Source: Antedon mediterranea (Eukaryota > Echinodermata > Crinoidea > Comatulida > Antedonidae). Taken from it: 64,000 nt of DNA. Where the stretch lies: positions 11,043,001 through 11,107,000 of the forward strand of contig NC_092673.1 of assembly GCF_964355755.1 (NCBI RefSeq), in the 5' to 3' direction. The notes under the pieces are model-generated. The model was given only the letters and a program-made list of their open reading frames with translations. It was not told the DNA's origin and did no database searches. Position numbers and translations under genes: made by a program. Shown here piece after piece: positions 40,341 to 51,433 of this stretch. Positions within the stretch are counted from its first letter, which is position 1. Every line of letters begins with the position of its first letter.

Positions 40341-40746
40341 TTAAATGAATTAGTACAGTAGTTCAAAAGTTACAGATCATTGAAAAATTGCATTTTTTTA
40401 AATTTTTTTAGGGAATTCCAGCAAAAATGGGCGCTAAATGCTTAAATGCAATAATTTTTAAAATAGGTTTCGTTGAGGCTCCAAAAAAAATAGAGTTGTA
40501 CAACTCTGTGATATCTATAGGTTTAACAAAATTCAAAACTTTTAACTAATTATTGTAAAAGTTATAACCTTTTAAAAATGCTTCCAATTTTAACTGCAAA
40601 AAACACAATTTTTAGGCAAAAAATCGTATATTTTTTACCACTTTAAATAACCATAACTTTAGAACGGGTAATCGGATTTCAATCATTTAAATTGCAAAAT
40701 GCTAATTACACTAAGTTCTTTATGGTTAACTGAAAGAAAAAGTAAA

Positions 40747-42335
40747 CTAGACATGAAACTCGTCACATTGACGAGTTAGTTATCCGCACCACGACAAACG
40801 CCACGTGCACGTCATAAGTTGGAATATTGCACACAGATAAAGATTATGGAATTATGACAAGAACTGAAGAATATGATATGCTGTTAGTGCTGAATTCTGT
40901 CAGTTTGTGTCATATAGTATATACGGTACATGCAAACAGTATAATCTGTATACATATTACATACAGTGTAGAATAGGTGAAATTACGGGACCCGCCATTT
41001 ATTCCAATTTTTAACATGGCGACGGTATCAAAATGAAACACTTAGATAACTATTTCAGAAGGAAATAATCTCAGGAACAACATATTAACGTGTAGAAGAA
41101 ATTTGAATACGTAAAATATAGATGCGCACCCTTTTAAATGTGATGAACTATTACGCAAAATATGAAAATACGTCTTTTTTTATTCAACTGGCCATATGAT
41201 GACGTCACAACATCCGATTGGCAAAATGTTTACATGAATTCGTATCTACAATCCAATAGCTTCCAGAAAACGTTTTAATCGTGATTATCACATGTTATTC
41301 TGATGAGCTATAACAGATTAAAATTTACTGTAAAGATAAATATAAGTGACCCACGTTATTTACAATTTTAGACATGATGACGTCATAAAAATTAAAAAAA
41401 TTTTTACTCTTGCGTAAGGTAGTTGATTGACCTAGAAAATTTCAAAATCTGGGTTAAAATGGAATACGGATAAGTGGAGAGGCGCTCTATTAAATGAGAT
41501 GCGCTATGACGAAAGATACAAAAATCCTATATTTTATATTCGCGTGGCCACACGATGACGTCACAATGTCCGGTTTGCCATATTAATGCATGATTCCTTA
41601 TCTACAACTTATCATCTTCCTGGATATGTAATTTAAACAAAGTTCACCTCGTAGTTTAGAATCTATGATTGTTTAAAAAAGGTATAATTTTGACAAATTT
41701 TTGAACTTTTTCCTCAAAAACGCACATAAATTATCCAATTCGACGTGCCCGTATGACGTAATTTGAAGTCGAAATAGTTTCAAAGTTGGTAAAATTACTA
41801 TAAAAGGCTTGAAAACATAAATCACGAGAGAAAAATTGTTTTCAACGCTACGTTCGCACCGCGCGCGTAAAAAAAAGCGCGCGCGTGGGAATTTTTTACA
41901 TGCATAAAATGACATGAAACGCGTAGAAAGTTGATTAGAAATTGATTTTTCGCAATTTGAAATTTTAAACGCGCGTGCGCGCGTAACTTCGTGTGAAACA
42001 TGCCATTTTTTCCCCATAGTCAGTTAACGCAAGATATAACTTTTTTTCAGTTTCAATTTAAATAGTTATATTGTTTTCGATCTATGTTAAATACTCGAAA
42101 TTCGGAAAAACGCGCGTAAGTCATGTTGCGCAACTCTGACGTCATTCAAAAATAGGAGGTGCACAATTTCACGTAAATGCCCACATGTTGACAAAGTTAT
42201 GAAATGTTATGTTTACACGTTTTTGAGTTACGCGAGACACAAAAATGACAGAAAGAAAGAAGAATACAGAAAAAAAAAAAAAAAGATGATGAAACAGGAC
42301 AGTTACAAGGAGTTATCCGCTCAATGCGGATAACT
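40747..42335 (-). mobile_element. Helitron-like element H6, nested inside the 4.3-kb transposon
   Basis: CTAG at 40,747-40,750 plus the terminal stem-loop (one base changed, CACATTG in the loop side). The full body is collinear with H2/H3. The 5' pyrimidine/A-run boundary is at about 42,260, followed by one GTTATCCGC hairpin (42,311-42,335). It lies just inside the right TIR of the host transposon. Confidence 0.77.
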
Positions 42336-42740
42336 AAAAAATTAATCTGAATTTTTTCATTGGGATACCTACTGTTAGTGCTGAATTCTGTCAATTTTGT
42401 GTCATATAGTATATACAGTATAAACAGTATAATCTGTATACATATTACATACAGTGTAGAATAGATGAAATTACGGGACCCCCCGTTTATTCCTATTTTT
42501 AACATGGCGACGGTATCAAAATGAAACACTAAGATAGCATTTTCGGAAGGATATTATCTCAGCAACAACATATTTACGTGTAGACGAAATTTGAATACGT
42601 AAAATATAGATGCGCGCTCTTATAAATGTGATGAACTATGACGCAAAAGATGAAAATTCGATTTTTTTTATTCAACTGGCCATATGATGACGTCACAACG
42701 TCGGATTGGAAAAGTGTTCACATGAATTCGTATCTACAAT

Positions 42741-45040
42741 CATGGAGTAAAGAATAAGAGGAGGCACAACTCGGCCTAGCTATCCAGTTAATCCAATTAG
42801 TATCACGCTGTGCGGTAGTGCTTAAGCATAGGGTAATAAACTTCCCATAACGATCCTTTGAAGAACATCCTGTTTACCCGTGCAGCTCGCTGCAGAGTCG
42901 GCTCTGATTACGTAACACCCTAATTAAGGAAGAAGCCAGGCATGACATCGGTGACAAAAAAAGTAAACAGAGGCTGCGCAGTAGTTTCTAATACATCATA
43001 GTGAAGCATGACCTTTGTGCAGTTGTTCATTGTTCTTTGAGCTTTTTTCTCGAAAAAACCGTTTAAAAATCGAGTAAATTTTCACGGAGATATCGCAGTT
43101 TTTATACCAGCTAACAAATTAATCATATTTTTTATCAAGCCATAGACGTATCATTTGGTAAATCGAAATTTTACCGTTTAAGCAACTTTTTAATTTACGA
43201 ACCCTAGTGCATTTTGTAGCATATTAAAGACTCCAACTTATTTTAAAATCACATTTTAGTGCGCGCAAATGCGCGCATGAAAAAAATTATATAATTTGTT
43301 CTCATGAATATTCAAAAATATACGTATAGTAGAATTCCAACGACACAATTTCTTATTTTTATTACTGTATATGACATTTAATTTATGTTTCAGTCTATAT
43401 TATGACTGTTTAGCAAAACTAACATTCTTCTATTTTAGTCTGATATTGTATAATTAAATTATTTATGATATTAATATCATAAAATATATGATTTTTACGA
43501 TCACATACTTAGAGTTCAGTGAACTTGTAGGACTTAAATTATATATCGTTTAACGATTTGTGGCTACACATAGGCCTAGTAGTTCGTAATATATTATTAT
43601 TTAATAAATAGCCTAAATAAGCATAATATTTAATCCCATAATGATGGACATATTTAGTGCATACCGTAACCGGTAGGCCTAATAGGTTCAGGCATAGGCG
43701 CGCCTATAGTAACAATAAACAATATCAATAATAATAATAGGTTTTTTTTATGTAGGTCTATATTAATATATTAATAATTGTAATAACGTTAGAAAACAAA
43801 TAGTAGTAATATTTTATTAAAGAAGAAATTAATCAATTAGTTTTAGTTTTCGGTTGGTCGTTATTATAATATTATATAATATGGTATAAAATGGTACGGT
43901 ACTACGAGAATATTTGTTTAGTATCAACCCGTAACAACAACTACAAATGATATGTGTTGGTTAAAAATTCAATTACAAATATAGTCTATGCTCTTTTGTA
44001 ATTATAAGCCATTGTATAAAAGGATTATGTACAGTTCGGTACATAGCGGTTAATCGTAAAATTAAAAAATCGGACATACGAACAATAGATCGCCAACATT
44101 ATTCGTACCCTTTTGCTGTATTGCGTACGTCGATCACGACTGATGCGGCTGTAAACTTCGCCTGGAAAGTAACTAGTACAGTACACATTCTGGTCCCTGG
44201 ATGGAACATGATATCACACGTAAACCGCAATGGAGCAGGTCCAATGTTAAACAATTCGTACAAAGGGGAACCGCCAGACAAGTGCGTACCTAATCATTGT
44301 TTATTAGATCGCTGGCAATAATGCATGCAAAGTGCAATTGCTCTCCGCTCCACCAAGCAACGTACAGTACTAAAAAAAATGGAACGTCGCGGTTTTTCTA
44401 GGCGCTGAAGTTATACGAAGTGAACGCGAATGATTTTTACTGTATATTATATTCCCCGACGAAAAGTACTCGCGTTTCCCAGACGGGGAAGAGGGGAGGA
44501 GGGGGGAGACGACGAGGGGATACAGCCCCCGTAACCCCCCGCTGGCACCACCACTGGTCCTTATTAAACCCATTTATTCATCATGATTCATGATAAGTTG
44601 TCTGGAGAAATTACCAACATTTAGTACACAGTAAACCATATAAATATAATTCCTTTATTGGTGCCGTATAAAACTCGTATTATTAATTTATTAATAAAAG
44701 ATATCCAGTAGAATATATATATAGCGCTGCTTTTTAATAAAAATTAATAAACAAGGTCGGAATACAAGTTCAGTAGGTCTACAAACAGTATATAGTACAC
44801 CTTTCACGCTTGAACGCACATCGCCTAGCAAGAGTATTGTGACGTCCTAATACGCATGTGTACTAACACCAAAATTGACCGCGGGCAGTAAACATTGTAC
44901 TCTTTGCTAATTGGGTTACGTAACGGCAGTGTTTAGCACCTCCTTAAATACTCATTACAAGCATAGCCTTAAGCAAGCGGTAAACACGATGAACTGACTG
45001 AACTATTCAAGTTGTGTCTCCTCTTATTCTTTACTCCATG
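42741..45040. mobile_element. TIR transposon of 2.3 kb, non-autonomous, inserted in H5
   Basis: 31-bp terminal inverted repeats with one mismatch: the left begins CATGGAGTAAAGAATAAGAG at 42,741, and its complement ends CTTTACTCCATG at 45,040. The flanking duplication CTACAAT lies at 42,734-42,740 and 45,041-45,047. Subterminal TTACGTAAC and CCCTAATTA words are also inverted between the ends. No transposase ORF. It carries a single-unit copy of the 330-bp repeat family at about 44,041-44,563. CA...TG ends with a 7-8 bp duplication would suit a P-type or hAT-type transposase source; this is inference. Confidence 0.82.
44041..44563 (+). repeat. Single-unit copy of the dispersed 330-bp repeat family
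   Basis: Shares the ACATACGAACAAT start, GTAAACTTCGCCTGG, CCTGGATGGAACATG, ACAAAGGG..ACCGCCAGACAAG and the GC-rich end closing with CCACCACTG seen at 335-1445, but with one internal unit instead of three. It lies inside the 2.3-kb TIR transposon. Confidence 0.8.
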
Positions 45041-45959
45041 CTACAATACAATAGCTTCCAGAAAACGTTTTAATCATGATTATCGCTTTTTATTCTGACG
45101 AGCTATAACAGATTGAAAGTTACTGTAAAGATGAAAATAAGTGACCCACATTATTTACATTTTTAGACATGATGACGTTATGAAAATTAAAATATTTTTT
45201 ACTCATGCGGAAGATAATTGATTGACCTAGACAATATCAAAATCGGGGTGAAAATGGAAAACGGATAAGTGGAGATGCGCTCTATTAAATGTGATGCGCT
45301 ATGATAAAAGATACAAAAATCCTAAATTTTATATTCGGGTGGTCATACGATGACCGGTTAGCCATATTAATGTATGATCCGATATCTACAACTCATCAAC
45401 TTCCAGAATATCCCTTTGCAAAAAAGCCGTATACGATCCGTATACGCTGAAAACGTATACGACGTATACGGATCGTATACGATTTCACTGTTTACATTAT
45501 TTCCACTCTGTTGCTCCACAAAGAGTTGGCGTCGTATACGTTTAGCATACGTAACGTATACGTTGTTTATTCCTGATAAGAATATCGTATACGGGACGTA
45601 TACGAATCATATACGAACAAACTAGGCCATTTTATAAATTATAATAGTAATGAGTAGAATAGAGCTAAATAAAACATTTAAATTGTCATTACAACAAATA
45701 CGTACGTAGGCTCTGGCCTAGTAGGGCTAGGCCTCTAGCTAGCACCAGCCATTAGATAGGCCTAGTCTACTAGTATTAATTATTAATAAGTAGTAGGACT
45801 AGGAGCTAGAACATAAGATCATATTTATTTCTATATTTATTAGATAGCCTAGGCTACCGATAAAATTCAAACAACGTTTTTCGCAAGTAAATAAAGTACG
45901 CTAAACAGGTATACTACTAGGTAGGCCTAGAAAAAACAAGGGGCCATTTTCACAAATCG

Positions 45960-46215
45960 ACGATGTTGTTTGCAGTTTTCCTTTATAAAAATATGACAGA
46001 GGTCAGTAAGTGCAGCCGCCGACGACGACCGAGCGTCGCTCGGTTGCCTACAGTTCCAACTCGTGGTCGACTCGGCTCCCTGGTGGCCAATCATGCATAT
46101 CATCGGGTGAATCATCGGGTTCGTCGTTCTCAATTCGTCACGCCACGTGCGAGCTTTGGGTGGTCAAATTACATGTTATGTTAAGCGATATTATTCCGCG
46201 ACGTGTGTTGTAGCA
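45960..46215. other. GC/CpG-rich island inside the CGTATACG transposon
   Basis: Markedly richer in CpG than its surroundings (for example GCCGCCGACGACGACCGAGC). Open in several frames on both strands, up to 73 codons, but with no recognised motif. It might be a captured host exon or promoter fragment. Confidence 0.35.
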
Positions 46216-47880
46216 ATGGAGATGGAGTAACAATAATTCGGCAATGCCGAAGAGGAAAACCATGACCCAAAACAGAAGTAAGGTCATTATAATAATTATT
46301 ATTTAACGATGAATACATTCGAATTTTGAATATATATAAATTGTATGAATTATGAATTATATATGAATTAAAAAAAACACAATTAGTGGTGATAGTAAAT
46401 ACAATTATATCGAATCTCAATTTATTCCCGGTAGCGAACAGATTGAATTGCTTTCATTATTTCTGCTTGGAGATTAAGAAATCATAAAACATATCTTTCT
46501 TTATTTTCATGGTATTCCAATAATTGTTTAAAAAATAACTACCCTCAACTTTAAATAACAAATTAAATAAGTCTACTAAACATTGTTGATTTCCCATGGA
46601 CCCAACAATACCCCAACTATTTCATTAATAATTGTTTATTTGTAACAGTTTATTTGAAATCCTTGTCCTTTGTTAATTCAATTGTGTGACAATTAAATTA
46701 GATTGTACATGCTTATGCTGTATATCATGTAAAAAGATGATTCATGGTATATATCAGATTCTTAAAAAAGATCAACACTTTGAATTCTTAAAATGTGTTC
46801 TATATCTTTATTTGGAGTTAGACTCGTACTACATTCATTAAAATGATAAACAAATAGCCGGCAGACGTGTGTACAGAGGGGGATTATCAATGATGGAGGC
46901 ATAAAAATAGGGTACCATTTTACCAGGGAGATGTAAAATAATTATTTAACAAACATTTAACTGGTTGGTTTTACTGCGTTCGCGTACAATTTATCATTTG
47001 GATTGTTAAAGTTATATGTAGGTTTAATGTTAAATTGTATTTATCAGTGACAACTCTAGGAAATTTACAGCAATTAGTTCTGTATGCCTAAAATAGTAAA
47101 ATGCTCTAAATAAAAACGTCGGAGCTTCTTTTTTGTATTTCTGGCTGTTGAATGTTTTGTTATCACCCCCTAACTCTGCAACGATGATATCCATAATGCA
47201 TCGTATTTCCATTTCACCGTTGTTGATATACTTCTACTAGCTAGAGTAGGTTATTAAGATAATACAATATAACCAAATCTAATATATGGTGGAAAGCTAG
47301 CTAGCTTATTTTCACCTATAGCCTAGCTAGCTAGAAGTCATCGAATTTACTATCTACCTGGGCCTACTGTAACTAGGCCTACATCCCATTTTTTATTTAT
47401 TTTATGGTGAGTCAAAACCCGTAGCCAAAAAATCAACAATGATGATTGAAAATGAATGAAATCTGATCCATCCATGTGATGCATGCATGCAGCGCACATA
47501 ACACAGGCACGTTTTGGGCGAATTTATTTGGATCATTCCATATATATAATAGGGAGCCACAGTATTCTACATTTTTATTAAATCGTAATTTATGGATTTT
47601 ACTTACTCGTTTTAAATTTAATATACTGCGGGCCCAATTTAATATTTACTTATTTATTTCCAAGTACATTAATATTATTTAAAGCACTTTCAAATTAATA
47701 ACAGCACATTTTGTGTGATTCACTTATTAATGGAACATACAAAAGGTAAAGAAATAGCAGAGGGGATAAACAAGGCAGAACAGCCTGGGTGGGTTTTTAT
47801 GCTTGCTAGAAAAACAACGTCTAGTAAAATACAGCACCAAATTTTCATGAAAAAAAACCAAATTGTACACTAATTATCGA
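46216..47880. other. Interior of the CGTATACG transposon, no coding seen
   Basis: AT-rich with AGCTAGCTAG and TAGGCCTA words. Only short frames with no recognisable content. Confidence 0.4.
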
Positions 47881-49201
47881 AGTCAAGATGCTCCTGCGAT
47901 CGTAAACGTATGCTATCGTCGTCTTGTAAAAAGAGGGACAGTCCCTTTTCGCTTGGTAATACGATGCAGTTTGTATACACGCGTCGTCGTATACGGATCA
48001 TATACGGATCGTATACGGAGCATATAATTAGGAAATTGTTTATAAATGATCGTATACGGTTCGTATATGTTTATTATGCGGGCAGGAACTTCCGAATTGA
48101 CGTATACGTTTCGTATACGAAGTGGACTTCCTATACGAAACATATACGAAACGTATGTAAATCGTATACGTTCGTATACGGTTTTTTTGCAAAGGGATGT
48201 AATAAAAACAACTTTCACCGTTTAGTTTAGAAACTACGACTGTTTAAAAAAGGCAAAATGTTGACAAATTTTTTAAATTTTTCATAAAAAACGCATTATC
48301 CAATTCGACGTGCCCGTATGACTTTAATTTTAAGTCGAAATTGCTTAAAAGTTGGTAAAATTACTAGAAAAGGCTGGAAAAACATAACTCACGCGAAAAA
48401 AATTGTTTTCAACGCCACGTGCGCACCGCGCGCGTAAAAATATACGCGCACGTGGCAGTTTTTAACATGCTCAAAACGACATGAAATGCGTAGAAAGTTG
48501 ATTAGAAATAAATTTTTCGCATTTTGAAATTTTAAATGTGCGTGCGCGCATAATTTCGTGTGAAACACGCCATTTTTTTATATTTGGGTGGCCATACGAT
48601 GACGTCACAATGTCCGGTTAGCCATATTAATGCATGATCCGATATCTACTCATCAACTTCCAGAATATGTAATAAAAATAACTTTCACCGTTTAGTTTAG
48701 AAACTACGACTGTTTAAAAAAAGGTATAATTTTGACAAATTTTTGAACTTTTTCATCAAAAACGCACGTAAATTATCCAATTCAACGTGCCCGTATGACG
48801 TTAATTTTAAGTCGGAATTGCTTAAAAGTTGGTAAAATTACTAGAAATGGCTGGAAATACATAAATCATGCGAAAAAATTTGTTTTCAACGCCACGTGCG
48901 CACCTCGCGCGTAAAAATATGCGCGCACGTGGGAATTTTTAACATGCTTAAAATGACATGAAACGCGTAGAAAGTTGATTAGAAATTAATTTTTCGCATT
49001 TTGAAATTTTAAATGTGCATGCGCGCGTAATTTCGTGTGAAACACGCCATTTTTTTCCGCAGTCAGTTAGCGCAAGATATAAATTAAACTTTTCACAATT
49101 TCACGTGAATGCCAACATGTTGACAAAGTTATAAAATGTTTACACGTTTTTGAGTTACGCGAGACACAAAATTTACAGAAAGAAAGAATAATACAGAAAA
49201 A

Positions 49202-50380
49202 CTAGATTTGAACTCGTCACTTTGACGAGTTCGCAAAGTGACGAGTTCGGGTTATCCGCGCAAATGCAACATGCACACACTTAACCATATGAACCTCGAC
49301 AATTATTATGCCATCCTATGATGGCATAATAATTGTGCTGAATTGTACTTATTATGTAGCATACATCATATTACAGTATTTTACAGAATAAACTGTATAT
49401 GTTATATACAGTGTAGCATAGACAAAATTACGAGACCCATCTTTTAAATCCAATTATTAACACAATGACGTCATCAAATTGACATATAAAGATAACAATT
49501 TTAGAAGATAATTATCTAAATAATTACATTAAAACAAATTTGAAGAATTTTGGGCACGTAAAAGTGAGATGCGCTCTATTTAATGTGATGAGCAATAACG
49601 AAAGAGTAAAAAATCCGATATTTTACATTCGTGTGGCCATACGATGACGTCATAACATCCGAGTGGTAAAGATTCTGCATGAATTCATATCTACAACATA
49701 TCTGCTTACATATTAAATTTAAAAAATTGGGGGTCATGGATGATCCTGAGGAGCTATAATAGAATAATAGGCATAATTTTGACAATATTTTGTAACTTTC
49801 GCATCTAAAACGCACGCAGATGGTCTAAATCAACGTGTTCGTATGACGTCATTTTAATTTGAAATGATTTCAATCTTTTTAAAAATGTAGCATAGACAAA
49901 ATTACGAGACCCATCTTTTAAATCCAATTATTAACACAATGACATCATCAAATTGACATATAAAGATAAAAATTTTAGAAGATAATTATCTAAATAATTA
50001 CATTATTTCAAATTTGAAGAATTTTGGGCGCGTAAAAGTGAGATGCGCTCTCGTTTAAACGCAATGAACTTTTACGCAAGAGATGAAAATATGACTTTTT
50101 GAACTCAACTAGCCATATGATGACGTCACAACATCTGATTTGCAAAATATTCACATGAATTCGTATCTACAATCCGATAGCTTCCAGAAAACGTTTTAAT
50201 CATGATCATCACTTTTTATTCTGACGAGCTATAACAGATTTAAATTTACTGTAATGATGAAAATAAGTGACCCACGTTATTCACGCTTTTAATCATGATG
50301 ACGTCATCACAATTTTAAAAATGTTAAATCATGCGAAAGATTATTGATTGACCAAGACAATATAAAAAACGGAGGGAAAT
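49202..50380 (-). mobile_element. Helitron-like element H7 (variant 3' end)
   Basis: CTAG at 49,202-49,205, with AACTCGTCA/TGACGAGTT followed by a second, partly repeated stem (GCAAAGTGACGAGTT). The inner block contains GCATGTTGCATTT-type words rather than the CACGTGGCG of other copies, so this is a distinct subfamily. The body is mosaic, with an internal repeat of the ATTACGAGACCCATC block at 49,429 and 49,901. It abuts H5 at its CTAG end. Confidence 0.65.
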
Positions 50381-50384
50381 GGAA

Positions 50385-50822
50385 TAACAATCACAAGAAG
50401 TTACGCGCGCACGCGCATTTAAAATTTCAAATTGCGCTAAATTAATTTCTAATCAACTTTCTACGCTGATCATGACATTTTGAGCATGTCAAAAATTCCC
50501 ACGCACGCGAAAAAATTTACGCGTAAGCATGAAAATCATGTGTTTTTTTCTTGAATTATGATTTTACAGCCTTTCTTAGTCATTTTAAAAAAGATTTACA
50601 TCATTTCAAAATAAAATGACGTCATACGAACACGTTGATTTACACCATTTGCGCGCGTTTTAGTGATGATATACTGTAGGTACAATTCAGCACTGTTAAA
50701 CATATTTAATTCATGTCATAGGATGGCATAATAATTTTCGAAGTTCATAATAGTTTAAGGTATGTGCATGTTGCATTTCCACGGATAACCCAAACTCGTC
50801 AAAGTGACGAGTTCAAATCTAG
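50385..50822 (+). mobile_element. Helitron-like element H8, 3' part, facing H7
   Basis: Plus-strand end with GTGCATGTTGCATTTCC, CGGATAACC, the AACTCGTCA/TGACGAGTT stem-loop and CTAG at 50,819-50,822. It is the same subfamily as H7 in inverted orientation, so 49,202-50,822 has about 115-bp inverted ends. Confidence 0.65.
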
Positions 50823-51044
50823 TTGGTTATCCGCAACTTGTGATTGTAAATATCTTTTTTTTTGGTTATCCGCAACTTAGTTGCAGGATAACCCTTGTGA
50901 TTGTAAATATCTTTTTTTTCATTAGTTATCCGCAATGAGCGGATAACTCCTTGTAACTGTCCTGTTTCATCATCTTTTTAGTATCCGCTTAGTAGCGGAT
51001 AACTCCTTGTGATTGTAGTGGATCAATATTTTTTTTTTTTTTCT
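50823..51044 (+). repeat. Tandem array of GTTATCCGC hairpin units
   Basis: Units of about 50-60 bp, each made of a GGTTATCCGC or AGTTATCCGC stem-loop followed by (C)TCCTTGTGATTGTA and a T-rich stretch. Hairpins: 50,864-50,893 (one bulge), 50,924-50,948 and 50,982-51,001. Stems are conserved, loops differ. It lies between the CTAG end of H8 and the 5' end of H9. Confidence 0.75.
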
Positions 51045-51433
51045 GTATTATTCTTATTTCTTTCCCGTTTTTTTGTGAGTCACGTTTCTCTAAAATAATA
51101 TTTCATAACTTTGACAACATGTGGGCATTTACGTGAAGTTGTGCACCTCCTATTTTGAATGACGTCTGAGTTGCGCAACGTGACTTACGCGCGATTTTAT
51201 GATTTTTAATGATTGATCATAGCTTAAAAACCAAGCGTAATTTTTTTTTTACCCTTTATGAAAATTTAAGTCATATCAAGTGCAAACTTTTAGTGCACTA
51301 AAAATGGCCTGTTTTACAAAAAGTTACGCGCGTTTAAAATTTAAAATTGCGAAAAAACAATTTCTAATCAACTTTCTACGCGTTTCATGTCATTTTAAGC
51401 ATGTCAAAAATTCCCACGCGCATGCAAATTATT
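51045..51433 (+). mobile_element. Helitron-like element H9, 5' piece
   Basis: Starts in the TTCTGTATTATTCTT region and runs collinear with other copies to CGCGCATGCAAATTATT, where a LINE is inserted. It continues at 54,504. Confidence 0.75.

Larger units (their letters stand above)
38029..42371. mobile_element. TIR transposon of 4.3 kb, non-autonomous, inserted in H5
   Basis: Termini TAGGTATCCCAATGAAA (38,029-38,045) and its exact complement (42,355-42,371) form a 17-bp perfect terminal inverted repeat, flanked by CTGTTAG at 38,022-38,028 and 42,372-42,378. Removing the insert restores the Helitron reading seen in other copies (GCTGTTAGTGCTGAATTC). No transposase ORF is visible. It contains GACA-rich repeat elements (39.5-40.3 kb) and a complete Helitron copy (40,747-42,335). 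A 7-8 bp duplication would suit hAT, P, Dada or related superfamilies; the termini do not settle which. Confidence 0.78.
45412..48196. mobile_element. TIR transposon of 2.8 kb with subterminal CGTATACG arrays
   Basis: Left end CCCTTTGCAAAAAAGCCG at 45,412 is inverted at 48,196 (CGGTTTTTTTGCAAAGGG). Just inside each end lies a cluster of the 8-bp palindrome CGTATACG: nine exact copies between 45,427 and 45,606, and seven between about 47,987 and 48,180, plus variants such as CATATACG. The interior is unrelated AT-rich sequence with a GC-rich island at 45,960-46,210. The insertion interrupts Helitron H5 at CCAGAATAT/GTAATAAAA, with at most AT duplicated. No transposase ORF. Clustered palindromes at both ends look like transposase or host-factor binding sites. 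Confidence 0.8.
37892..49201 (-). mobile_element. Helitron-like element H5, split by three transposon insertions
   Basis: One element of about 1.9 kb in four collinear pieces: 37,892-38,028, 42,372-42,740, 45,041-45,411 and 48,197-49,201. The 3' end (CTAG at 37,892-37,895 with the AACTCGTCA/TGACGAGTT hairpin) and the 5' pyrimidine-rich end at 49,201 both match intact copies. The break points are exactly where TIR transposons sit, two of them flanked by 7-bp duplications (CTGTTAG, CTACAAT). The last piece contains a tandem duplication of about 470 bp (GTAATAAAAA at 48,199 and 48,669), which accounts for the extra length over the usual 1.5 kb. Confidence 0.8.

Noticed and set aside
45963-46213. 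Host gene first exon in the CpG-rich patch
   Set aside because: Frames on both strands are open only because of composition; no motif or MAP2K7 N-terminal similarity; it lies inside a transposon.
50823-51044. CRISPR-like array (conserved hairpin repeats with variable parts)
   Set aside because: The genome is eukaryotic, the units are few and uneven, the variable parts are hairpin loops rather than spacers, and no cas genes exist.
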